The position numbers were made by a program, and so were the translations under genes. The notes under the pieces were generated by a model that saw only the letters and a list, made by a program, of their open reading frames with translations, made no database searches and was not told the DNA's origin. Below are positions 12,701 through 21,990 of a stretch of DNA of 64,000 nt, one piece after another (within the stretch, counting starts at the first letter, position 1; the number at the start of each line of letters is the position of its first letter). This stretch comes from Rachycentron canadum (lineage: Eukaryota; Chordata; Actinopteri; Carangiformes; Rachycentridae): the NCBI GenBank assembly GCA_038496675.1, contig CM076653.1:19053866-19117865 (forward strand). The letters run 5' to 3'.

Positions 12701-15700
12701 AGTTGTGCTGATAATGTTTAGTGGATCGGAGCACCATTATTATTTTGAATAGATAATGAATAGTGATATCAAAGACTCAGCACACCTATACAGGTATTTT
12801 CGCATATTCTGGCTGATTAGATCTCTGTTCAGGTTGAAGTAAAGTGGAGCTATGCAGAGAAAAACTCCATGTACTAAGGCAGACATTGTGACATGTAGCT
12901 AAATTTAGAGTCTGTTCCTGGGCCATTTTGTGCGTGCTGTCTCAATGGTGCACTGCTTACAGGGACACTTAATGGAACTGAACCGTCACCGATGTTATTA
13001 ATTACACCTGTGCTTTTCATGCTATGACACGCCCAAATGTCTGAAGTGAAAAAGGCCTGTTAGAATGATGAAGGTGTAAATTGTCCCACTCTAACAGATG
13101 TTACTATCAGGAGAATGAGGAAGATGTTGGCCTATCCTGAGAGAGCAGGTCGAATCAGGACACCTGTGGTGGAACATGGCCACGTGGATCAGCTCACACA
13201 TCTCAATAGTGCATTGTGTGGACTCATCCAGCAAACACACAAGAGATGAAAAGAAGAGGAAACATACTAAATACAAGTATAAAGGAAATACAATAATAAT
13301 AGTTTGACTCCGTTTAAGTTAAGACAAAAAAATGCACCTGGAATTTGCTCTATTACTGTTCACGTGTGGCACCGTAGCCCACAGTCACATATCATACGTT
13401 GCATTTGCTGAACTAGTGTTGTATTTTTCGCTTGTCTTACGTTTGCTATTTTATGGGTCGATTGAGCAAGTGACGGACCCTTTGGAGCTTCCTGTCAGAA
13501 AATTTCAGAATAAAGTAACAGAATAAAGAGCAAAAAAGCAATCACCAAGTAGATATATCCAAAATCACAGCACAGCCATTGTCTTTAACTTGTGTGTATA
13601 ATAATGAGGGTGTCAGGATTTTAACAGTGCAGAGTAGCAGGTTGGAAATGCCTTGGAAGTGAGAGTAGGTTATCTTGTCAACTAGATGTAAAAGTACATG
13701 TAAGTGAGAGCAGCTCATTTGGAAATTTGTTTGTATTATGTGAGCACAGGGCGGCATAGCTGTACAGTGGTTTGTGCTTCACAGGAAGACAGCTCTGGGT
13801 CCAAACCCCGGGTCTGGGGCCTTTCTGTGTGGAGTTTACATGGTCTATGTTTCTATGCTTCTATATGACAGCGTGTCCAGGGTGTACCCTGCCCTCGCCC
13901 AGTATCAGCTGGGGTTGGCTCCTGCCTCCTCACAACCCTGCATGGATAAGAGGTGTAGATAATGGATGGATGGATATTTTAGCACAGGGAGTAGCACAGA
14001 GGCAAACAGATAAAGGGCTGATACAGTTTAACACCAGGCAGAATACAAATACGACACAATGACATCATGAATCACTAATTTGCATTATGTCATATAGTGA
14101 CTTTTCCAGAAGGCTTTAACTACTTTTCACTAAAAGTAGTTGTTTATTACAGTTCCAAAGTTTCACATGTCACAGTTGGAATGCCATAGGTTTAAATAAT
14201 CCAATAAAAAATAATGAAAAAATAATTAAATACAACACTGAATCCCTTTCTTCACTCTCTAGGGTCCTGGTGTTCTGCATGGTGGTCCACTGTCACACTG
14301 TAAACACTTACTGGGACACTTCGGTAGAACAGAGCCTTTGCCAATACTATTAGTAACGTGCTTTTGCTGGTATGACGAGTCAAAATGTCTGCCAGGTGGA
14401 GGAGATAAAAAAGAAGTAACTAACTGGCGAATACACTTATTACACTTTGTATGAGCAACACCTCCAACTGCCCAGCCCAACCATCACAGCACTGTGACGC
14501 AGTTTGCAGGTAGCTGTGTTGGAGTGTGTATGTGTGTATATGTGGATGTGTGTTTTTTAGTTTAATATCAGTCCCTGTGAGCAGATCAAAGCCTGCATCA
14601 TAACCCAGCCTGTTATTATGCTGCATGTGGAATGTCTAGTGTTGTCTGGGCTGCTGTGTTTCCCGCCCCTCCATCCCTGGGCCTGCCAGTGTAATGGGGT
14701 GTAAAGTAGTTCCAGCTCTAAGTGTCACTCTTGAGCCCAGGAACAGACAACACCTCCCTCCTCCCATCCCCCCGCCTCATTAATCTCCCCCTCACACCCA
14801 CAGAGACGGCATGTAGGTTAGACAGGAACTGATCCAAAAAACTGATCTGGCGAGATATATCCAACATACATCGCTTTACTCTTTCCGCAGTTCACAAAGC
14901 ATCGAACAAGGAGCGACTGAACTTTATCTAAACAAATTACTTCCCCCAAGATGCTCATGTCATAATTCATTGCACCTGGTCCAATGGATGAGGAGGGGGA
15001 TTTATCAGCAGAGCTGGTTGACCTCACAAAGCTGTGACTTCAGCATCAAGCTTCGATGCTGGACGATGACTCACCAAGAGCCGTCTCCAGCAGTGGAAAG
15101 CAACGCCAATGCTAACTCTTGTCTTTTCCCCTACTGAAGTTAGCACGCTAACCAGCTAGCGGCGGCTCATCTCGTCACTTTCCAATAGCGAGTCACTGTA
15201 GACGCCAACCTGCCCTAAAGACGCAGCGCTGATCTGAAGGCGTATTATAACCTCTTGTTATACACAAGTACCACTTTAAGTTACCGCAATAAAATATGGT
15301 TTGTTGGAGGGAAGAGAGCTTATCATTAATCATGTGTGCACTCAACAATTATGAAACAATAGTCAAGTTATAATAACTTGACAGCTGCATTTACTGACCG
15401 CTTGTGTTAATCTGTAACACACAGACACAGAAAGTGTTGAATTCTGACCATGTTCAAAGTTGTAATTGCTTCATTTCCACAATTGTTGTAGTTCCGTTCT
15501 TTTTTTAATTTTTTTATTCTATTTGGATCATGTCCTTGGGGCGGGGTAGACACATGCCTGAGGATGATAATAGATTGCTTCATTATATAGGTCAGTGGAT
15601 TTGTTCGTTTTGCCAGAACTATATCTTTGTCCATCTTCTGTATCTGCTTGAACTGCAAGACACATTTTGAGTAAAATTTTCTGTGGAGCGACAGCAACAT

Positions 15701-17728
15701 GTTTCTTTCGTCACAATCTACTTTTCCACACCTCTCTCTGTCTCTCTCTTTGTGTGTGAAGAAATATGCTCTGTGCTGCTTGCCAAATTTGGAGTGTTAT
15801 GATAACAGAGTCCCTGGCACCAAGCATCAAAGAGTGTGTGTGTGTTCAAAAGACTTCCTTACACCAGACTCTTGTCATTGTCTCAGTACCATTAAAAGCC
15901 AGACATTAACCCCTCTACTGTAAAGTCCCTTCAACTAAAGAGCTGTTGTGTGGAGATGGAAAATAAAACTACCAGAGGTAATCTATTGCTATAGCTAGAT
16001 GTATTACTCTCAAAGCTTTGTAGTGATGTTTTATTTTTCACTGTGCTAAAGATGAAATGAATTCCAATGAGATCAAAGAACTGCAACAACCTTAAGCATA
16101 TTATCATCAAGTGTTCTGGGCAGACCTACCATCAGCACCCCTGCTAGTTTAAAGGCCTTCATGTAATTTTAACACTGTTGAAATCAAAAACTATCTGAGA
16201 ACCTTTTTTTCTGTGGCCGCTCAAAATGTAAACAGTTGATTCCAGGAGCAAGTGTGAAGTCGTGAGTCTTCTGATCCTACATTGTTTCTGTGATTGGTCT
16301 CTTTAGCCCGGCCTTCGTTCAGCTGAGTTCACAGGTGATGAACTGTGCTGCAAAGTGACCTTCACATTTGTATTTTTTGAAGTGAGCATTGAAAGAATGT
16401 CGAGCAGGGTCCAGACAATACTAGACATCCCTGTGAGAGAGTACTATAGGTTAGTCCTCTTTTCATTAGAAGTTGGTCAATTAACAATTTGTTAGGAAAC
16501 AGTAAAAAAAAATTCCTTCACTGCTTCTAAAAGTTCATTTAAATCACTTGTTTTGTCCATCCAGTTGTCCAAAACCTAAAGTGTATCACAGAAGACAAGG
16601 AAACGCAGAAATTCTACAAAATTCAATTACAGGACTGATTAATCACTCACTACATTGTAGCATTTACTATCATTATTTATTTATTTTTTTTACAGCATGT
16701 GTCATTATAACAGCTTTGAATGGGGTTTGAACCTACAAGAACACACCATTTTCTGCCTATATTTGAACAGTTGTGCTTATTTCATATTCAACATTCATGA
16801 ATTCAACATTCAGAGAAAGGTGATGTGCTCCGATCAGAGTTCATTTTAAATTTGATTGTTGCTTTTATAATAATGAAAGTTTCTTTTTAGAAAGACAAGC
16901 TTTGTATCTTTCCACTCAGGTCTCAACATTAACATTTTGACCCTGTCAAAGTGTCAGCAAATGTGTTGCTCCATGGGGGTTTTGGGTTTTGTATCTTGTT
17001 CAACAGCAGCTTTGTCAGGACATGAGAGAGGAAAGCAATGCCCCCTTTGTCCTCCTTCATTTCCCCAGGTTCAACCAGCAACCCTCTAACCACAAGCCAG
17101 TTTCTTCCGTCCACCCAGATCCCCCTTGCTCTGTTTCCTTATCACTCTCTCTTCTTTTTCTGGGACTCAGTTGTTGTAACAGCAGCTCCCCTCTAGTTGC
17201 CGTTTGTTATCATTTGTATGAATTACCATTGATGCGCTTGAGTAGTGAGCAGACATTGGCATGGGAACGCAGAAGACAAGGCCTTGAGTGAAGCAAATGC
17301 CCTCATCCATCATCCCAATATAGAGCCCTCAGTGGAGCACAGCCATTGTCTGCAGCAGGCAAACACCCAGGAATAGCAGATGGAAGATGAGAGAGAGAGA
17401 CAGAGAGAGGACAGAGCTGAGCTGATTTATTTCCTGGGCTTTGTTTATCTGAATGTCTGTTTTTGAAGTTGATTAAAACTCTACCACCTGTGGGGTTTTT
17501 TGCTTTTGTTCTTGTTTGAAGACATAATTGTAGATAATGTGTTGCTGTGCTGATCAGCAGACCATTGAGATCCAGTACATCTGTGCTTTGAGGATCTAAA
17601 ATCCTCAATGTGTGAGCACAAACTGTTTTAAGGTACAACTATTTTTATTTTATTCTCATGTGCCACAAGTGTCCACAATGTTCTTAACCTTTGCCTGTTG
17701 ATTTTAGGTGGCGTACCTGAGACTCTGA
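511..17728 (+). CDS. ube3d: E3 ubiquitin-protein ligase E3D (HECT-like), nine exons, 5' end off window
   Basis: UBE3D (also UBE2CBP/H10BH) is a HECT-like E3 ligase that binds the E2 UBE2C and ubiquitinates substrates such as cyclin B. Coding exons: 511-722, 1262-1352, 3004-3226, 3708-3780, 3868-3946, 5524-5632, 6407-6573, 8911-9049 and 17708-17728. Together they give about 370 codons and one open frame; the human protein is about 389 residues as I recall. Family landmarks read in order: CFYCQGC, RVLPLPNGNW, WCCHPDPFANK, EDCLLGDTF, a second Cys pair CRSC followed by VLGE, LLWLLNSDS, and the C-terminal VAYLRL. The Cys/His residues probably bind metal. Exon 1 with the start codon is not in the window: the first visible exon opens in mid-codon. 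All splice sites are GT-AG except the donor at 3947, which is GC. Tail-to-tail with tpbg. Identity is from memory of the human protein, but the match is strong. Confidence 0.93.
1262..1352 (+). CDS. ube3d: ube3d exon with first Cys cluster
   Basis: Acceptor ccacag, donor gtgagg at 1353. Carries KETYCFYCQGCMTRLLEDR; the three cysteines align with CTFYCQSC of the human protein (from memory). A metal-binding role is inferred. Confidence 0.9.
1926..2327. mobile_element. MITE-like element with terminal inverted repeats
   Basis: In a ube3d intron. The left end (about 1926-1957) contains tttattaggaacgcct; the right end (about 2296-2327) contains aggtgttcctaataaa, its inverted partner with one change, followed by ctgagtgt. 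The interior of about 340 bases has no ORF. I recall similar ends (tttattaggaacacct) on abundant non-autonomous DNA elements of teleosts. Confidence 0.6.
3004..3226 (+). CDS. ube3d: ube3d exon with LPLP...WCCHPDPFANK core
   Basis: Acceptor ccttcag, donor gtgagg at 3227. The most conserved exon: RVLPLPNGNWNAIVDDW, then WCCHPDPFANKK, then EDCLLGDTFLLL. The tail after DDSCDQ is acidic and weakly conserved. Confidence 0.92.
3708..3780 (+). CDS. ube3d: ube3d exon with second Cys cluster
   Basis: Acceptor ccccgtag, donor gtacac at 3781. Encodes KPCRRLALISCRSCSSVLGE; the C-x2-C followed by LGE matches CKRCKVMLGE in human UBE3D (from memory). Confidence 0.88.
3868..3946 (+). CDS. ube3d: ube3d exon ending at a GC donor
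   Basis: Acceptor cttacag. Encodes TLKLYITQVVVEP and ends LTR. The frame is kept only if the exon stops at 3946 with donor GCAGGT. The nearby GT at 3951 would add four bases and bring a stop in the next exon. Confidence 0.82.
5155..5285 (+). repeat. tRNA-derived SINE-like fragment
   Basis: In a ube3d intron. A-box-like tagccaggtgattagggc at 5163-5180 and B-box-like ggtttgactcc at 5224-5234 are spaced as in a tRNA promoter, followed by a pyrimidine-rich tail. The typical anticodon stem is not kept, so this is a repeat and not a tRNA gene. Confidence 0.5.
5524..5632 (+). CDS. ube3d: ube3d exon, RTIAARLL...FHFAVQ
   Basis: Acceptor tggggcag, donor gtgaga at 5633. The first base completes the Arg codon from the GC-donor exon. 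Encodes SLFLERTIAARLLRLSTSL and TFHFAVQTPDGKAFLL. Confidence 0.88.
6407..6573 (+). CDS. ube3d: ube3d exon, LWLLNSDS
   Basis: Acceptor gtcctgcag, donor gtaagt at 6574. Opens with LWLLNSDSIVAS, nearly identical to human LLWLLNSDSLV, followed by a variable Ser/Ala-rich stretch and ALKLLYVAC. Confidence 0.9.
7640..7745 (-). repeat. Interspersed repeat fragment ending in gtgcagcc
   Basis: In a ube3d intron. Contains gcgatttgaatattgcaaat, then attgtgcagcc, read as the reverse of a teleost repeat that starts ggctgca/gctcgatta. A related end, ggctgctcgattatgg, follows a long A run at about 63745. Confidence 0.35.
8911..9049 (+). CDS. ube3d: ube3d penultimate exon
   Basis: Acceptor gttttcag, donor gtgaga at 9050. 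Encodes IVTSWEVNAIGHPVVLPL and NSTLPVSMRCMRSYE, the HECT-like C-terminal region. Without splicing, the frame would stop two codons into the intron. Confidence 0.9.
9050..17707 (+). other. ube3d: Last, very long ube3d intron
   Basis: 8658 bases, GT-AG. Mostly unique-looking AT-rich sequence with a few ORFs under 105 codons that look random. It holds one recognisable interspersed repeat (13748-13978), a 10-bp perfect hairpin at 14118-14141, and a GC-richer stretch at 14640-15240 with no coding signal. Confidence 0.75.
13748..13978 (+). repeat. Common teleost interspersed repeat, ends in (GGAT)n
   Basis: Reads gtacagtggtttgtgcttc, then ggggcctttctgtgtggagt, then gtccagggtgtaccctgcc, and ends in atggatggatgg. 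These blocks belong to a very common fish repeat that I recall, here missing its middle. The class is uncertain. The two ORFs across it are accidental. Confidence 0.6.
17708..17728 (+). CDS. ube3d: ube3d terminal coding exon (VAYLRL-stop)
   Basis: Acceptor gttgattttag directly before GTG. In phase 0 it reads VAYLRL and then TGA, matching the conserved human ending VAFLKM (from memory). It is 8658 bases from the previous exon. No clear AATAAA lies shortly downstream, so the 3' UTR end is not placed. Confidence 0.8.
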   Translation: MAYLRL

Positions 17729-18590
17729 GGTCAAAGTTTGGGAAGCCAGGACGTCATGACCCCGCTCGTCCATCTTGGAAGAGAATTCAAGAGGAAGGGG
17801 AACTTTTATCCTGCACAGATTTCCAGTAAAGTATGAAAATGGAGATTGCAGCAGGAGAAAATGAGGCAAGCACAGAATAGCTTGGGAAGCATATGTAGTT
17901 ATGTTTTCTGGTTGCGTCTGTCATGAACCATCACCTGCAAACAGTTATGTCGACACAGGTTGTTGCCAGACTGCTTAATGTTAACTCATACCCAGAAAAT
18001 GCAAAGCTGGAAGATGGAAATAGTTTTTCATAGATGGTTGCCCCTTTTTGCAGTTGTATAATTTTAATCCTCATGTATAATTACACCAACATGTATGTAT
18101 GTTTGTCCAGTTCTCAACTCTATTTTGTATTTTTCTTATCATTCTCAACAAAAGCAAATTAAACCGTTGTATTTTTCAAAGTATCACCTCTTCCTTTCTT
18201 TTTTCTACCTACTGGAGAGCAGGGCTTGATGATACGTGGGACATTGTTCTTGAGTTGGCTCTTGATGAAAGCTTATTATAGAGGCACTTCAGCCCCAGGG
18301 TACAGCAGTGCATCCTCCACTTGAGTGTAATTACAGCTTGTGGAGCTAGGTGATTTTTGTCTAGTTGTGGGTTTATTTGGGAGTGTGTGTCAATGACTGA
18401 CGGTATTTATGTAACATGCGTGGTAGCAGGAACCATTGTGAGATAATGTGGTTAAACTCTAAAAATGGGTCTTTTAATTTGAAATATATAAAATGTAAAG
18501 TTATCACTTCCTGAAGTTTTTTAAGGTTCACATGCTTCTTACACCGTGTTAGATGTTAATCTAGGGAATCAGTCATTTTTCACTCCATCA
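17729..18590. other. 3' flank of ube3d, nothing recognised
   Basis: Presumed ube3d 3' UTR and flank. No coding pattern, no known repeat and no convincing polyadenylation cluster. Confidence 0.5.
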
Positions 18591-18599
18591 CTGCTACTT

Positions 18600-19010
18600 T
18601 GTGTTAGAACAAAATACCTCAACAACTATTGGATGTATTGGGGTGAAATTTTATACAGATGTTAATGGATCCAGATGATGGTAATGACATTGATGATCCT
18701 CAGACTTCACTTTAAGAGCTACGATGGCAGAAACATTTTTGTTTGCAGGTAAAATATCTCCATAACTATCAGATAGAATGCCATGAAATTTCTTTGTTGT
18801 TAAATCATTCATTTAGGTGATCTCCTGACTTTTCATCTAGTGCCACCATTAGCTTAGAGTTTTCTCTCGTCCAGAGACATTTCTCAATATCTATCAGGTG
18901 CATTGGTACAAATATTTCCGCCAAATTTTCCTCTAAGTTGTCATGAGTTGTCAATAAGTCTCTAGCTTGATCTAGAATCACCAGAAGCTAAAAATTTCTG
19001 ATTGTAATTA
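18600..19010 (+). repeat. AT-rich interspersed repeat (AACTATTGGATG family), copy 1
   Basis: Carries caacaactattggatgtatt, tgaaattttatacagatgtt, and later tgatctcctgacttttcatc with tagtgccaccatt. The internal half is repeated (ccataactatcagatag ... atgaaattt), as in a widespread percomorph repeat that I recall. Other copies are at about 25260-25740 and, inverted, 27640-28290. Confidence 0.55.
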
Positions 19011-19249
19011 AATACTTAAAAAATCATTTCAATATAGCTTCACATCCCCTCTCACAGGCTTCTCTGGAGTTCCTGCATGAACTCGTCAGTTAGCCAATCA
19101 AAAGTCTGACTGACTGTGGGATGCCCTTGCAGCTCGCTTGGTAAAGCACATATCATAAAGACTCAGTCATTACCACAGTCACTTAGCTTCAAGTTCAGCC
19201 TGAGGCCCTTTGCTGCAAGTAATGCCCTCTCTCACTGCAGCTATAATAA

Positions 19250-19850
19250 AAGCAAGGCAAGTTTATGTATATGGCACCATTCAGATACAAGGCAACTCAA
19301 AGTGCATGGAAATTCATTAAAATAGAACATTAAGGTAGCATTGAAACTACATTACAAACAAATTTGATAAAATAAAAATAATAAAATTTCAGTTGGTCAT
19401 ATAAAAATGACATAAAATCAGGTTGGAAACTGAAGACATCATTTTAAAAGAAGTGCTGCAGTGATAAAATACATTAAAAACAGCCAGGTGCAAACATGGC
19501 ACAAGATTAAAAAGATATTATATATGTGATGTATTGGGAAGCTGCAGCAAATGGTAATACCTTGTTTTAAACTAACTGATTCTCAGAATGTTTGAAAAAC
19601 TAAAAGCTGCTGTTTCTGATTCTGGGAACACCAAGTAAATGTGTCTCAGAATCTGGATGCTTCATGTTGTACGAGTAGACCGGAGATGTATTTGGGCCCA
19701 AGAACACATAGTGCTTTATAGACAAGTAATAGGATTTTTAAATCTTTCTTTTGACACACTGGAAGCCAGTGCAGCAATTTAAAGACCAGTGTGATGTGCT
19801 TAGTGTTAGTGAAGACTGTGGCAGCAGCATTCATAAGGACCAACCGTCCT
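19250..19850 (-). mobile_element. 3' end of an L2/CR1-like LINE, reverse-transcriptase C-terminus
   Basis: The minus-strand frame 19843-19646 reads HITLVFKLLHWLPVCQ, then KDLKILLLVYKAL and GPKYISGLL. HWLPV, FKILLLVYKAL and PKYI are the hallmark of the C-terminal tail of fish L2/CR1-type ORF2. The frame then breaks, and an AT-rich 3' tail runs to about 19250, where gcaaggcaagtttatgtata resembles a common fish repeat. A fragment only; not functional. Confidence 0.6.
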
Positions 19851-20600
19851 GTGAAGGCACCATCACAATATTCAAGCCTGCTGAAAGTACATACACTAAT
19901 ACATCTTTCTGTATTCTGTTTAGACAGAAATTATTGCAATGCTTTTTAAATGGTAACAGGCTAGTTTTGTAATTGTCTTTATGCAGTAGTTGAAAATTAG
20001 GTCTGTGATGTCTATTTTTATACCAAGGATTTCTGGCTGGATTTGTAGGTCTTAGTGTCATGAATTCAAGGTGAGCACTGACTTTTGATCTTTGTTCTTT
20101 GGGTCCAAAAAAAATATTCTGTTGTAGAAAATGATGGTACATCCACTCATTGATTTCTTCAATTCACTTATTCAGACAAGGAACTGTTGTCACCTGGTGT
20201 CACTGTTATGTAAAGTTGTGTGTGTCTGCATAATTATTAAGGGGCGACATGTAGATGTTGGGAAAACATCCAAAAAGTAATGTAATTTATTATGTAAATC
20301 ATGTAATGGACTGTGGCCTGCCACCTACTACAGCTCACTCTCCCTAGCTGTTAGACTTTCTGGGTGGACTGGTATGATGCCATTGTGCAGTGAGGCCAAC
20401 CAGAAGAGCATGGAGGACATCAGACAGGACGGTGACAGGGGTTGCTTGGGCAGCAAGAGTGGACTATGGTGAATCAATTACAAGGGGATGCAGAAGGAAT
20501 GGTGTGAGTGTGTGGAGTTTTGAATTGGAGAGATCAGCAGTGACATTAAGGTGAGTGCATAAAAGGAGTGTCTACTGGCTGCAGCATGACGGTGTATATA
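19851..20600. other. Intergenic, nothing recognised
   Basis: AT-rich DNA between the LINE tail and the Tc1 copy. Short ORFs only, with no family match. Confidence 0.4.
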
Positions 20601-21990
20601 CAGTGCTGCTTGAAAGTTTGTGAACCCTCCAGACAAACATTAAAATTACACACATCCAAATCCCAGTTTGTAAAGCACACCATCCAAATAATGGACACAC
20701 ACACACAAAAAGAGATATATTTTCATTATTTAATTCAACAAAGGTTTGTTTCACAAAAACTGAAAATTTAACATGTGCAAAAGTATGTGAACACTTGTAT
20801 TAGTAGCTTGTGGCTCCTCCTTTTGCAGCCATTACTTCAACCAAACGTCTTATGTAACCACTGACCAGTCTCTCACGTCTGCTTTTTGGGATTTTTGCCC
20901 ACCCCTCCTTGCAGAACTCAGCCAGTTGAGAGGGGTTGGAGGGACATCTGGTATGTACCAACTTCTTCAGGTCTCGCCACAACAATTCAACTGGATTAAG
21001 GTCCAGACTTTGACTGGGCCAATCCAGAGTACCAATCCTCTTTCTCTGAAGCCATTCCTTTGTAATTTTGCTGGAATGCTTTGGGTCATTGTCTTGTTGC
21101 ATAATCCATTTTCGTCCCAGCTTCAACTCCCTGACTGATGGCAGGAGATTCTGATCAATAATATATTGATATGAATTCATGGTTCCTTGGATAATATGGA
21201 GTTGTCCAGGTCTAGAAGCAGAAAAGCAGCTTTGTTCTTTTTTGAGAGCAGAGGCTTCCTTCTATCAACCCTCCCATGAATGTCATGGCTATTCAGTTTT
21301 CATCTGATTGTAGACGTATGCACATTTGTCTCAGATGCTACCAGAGGTCTGCGACTCTCTAGAGGTGATGTGTGTGTTGGCCTTTACCTGATTTATTATT
21401 TTTCTGGTGCTTCTGGGTGATAGTTTTGATGGGCGTCCACTTCTAGGCAGAGTTGTTGTCATGTTGAAGGCCCTCCATTTGTAAATGATTTGTCTTACAG
21501 TGGCTGGATGGAGCTGGAATCTTTTGGAGATGGTCTTATAGCCCTCCTCAGACTAAGGAGCTGTCACTACCCTCTTCTTCAAGTCCTCCTCTTTCATATC
21601 TCCTTTGCTCTGGGCATTGTTGATTTGTATGGGACCACAGTGGTTTGGTTGGTTTCCTCTCTCTTTTAATTAGTTCAGGCCAAACCCTCATTTCATTGGT
21701 TTGTTTAAATGATTAATTCAGCACCAAATGTGTTTCACCTGAGTCTGTTACCTGCTGAACTTAACCAGTGCAGCTGGGGGTTCACTTACTTTTGCACATA
21801 CACCAATTCCATGTTTCATGTAGTTTTTGGGCAACTTAAACAAGTCCCACTAAACAAGTACATGCAATTGATAAACACATATCTGACATTTTATACATAA
21901 AAACTTGTGACGATAAAATAAGAAAATCATGGTCAAACAACAGAAACATCTAAACTGCTCAAGTGGTTCACATACTTTCAAGCAGCACTG
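20601..21990 (-). mobile_element. Tc1/mariner transposon, decayed copy 1
   Basis: Terminal inverted repeats start cagtgctgcttgaaag at 20601 and end ctttcaagcagcactg at 21990, flanked by TA on both sides (20599-20600, 21991-21992). A second inner repeat, gtgcaaaagtatgtgaac (about 20775), pairs with cttacttttgcacat (about 21785). This is the IR/DR layout of Sleeping Beauty-type elements. Length about 1.39 kb, short of the usual 1.6 kb. Confidence 0.9.
20800..21180 (-). pseudogene. Tc1 transposase, C-terminal part
   Basis: 126 codons reading LGRKWIMQQDNDPKHSSK (second catalytic Asp), then DWPSQSLDLNPVELLWRDL (third acidic residue) and the family end AAKGGATSY. Further upstream on the minus strand (to about 21600) traces of the N-terminal helix-turn-helix are seen (RFQLHPATVRQIIYKW, TLPRSGRPSKL) with stops. 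The piece with the first catalytic Asp is missing. Dead gene. Confidence 0.88.

Noticed and set aside
14118..14141. 10-bp hairpin aactactttt/aaaagtagtt
   Set aside because: Short and AT-rich; expected by chance.
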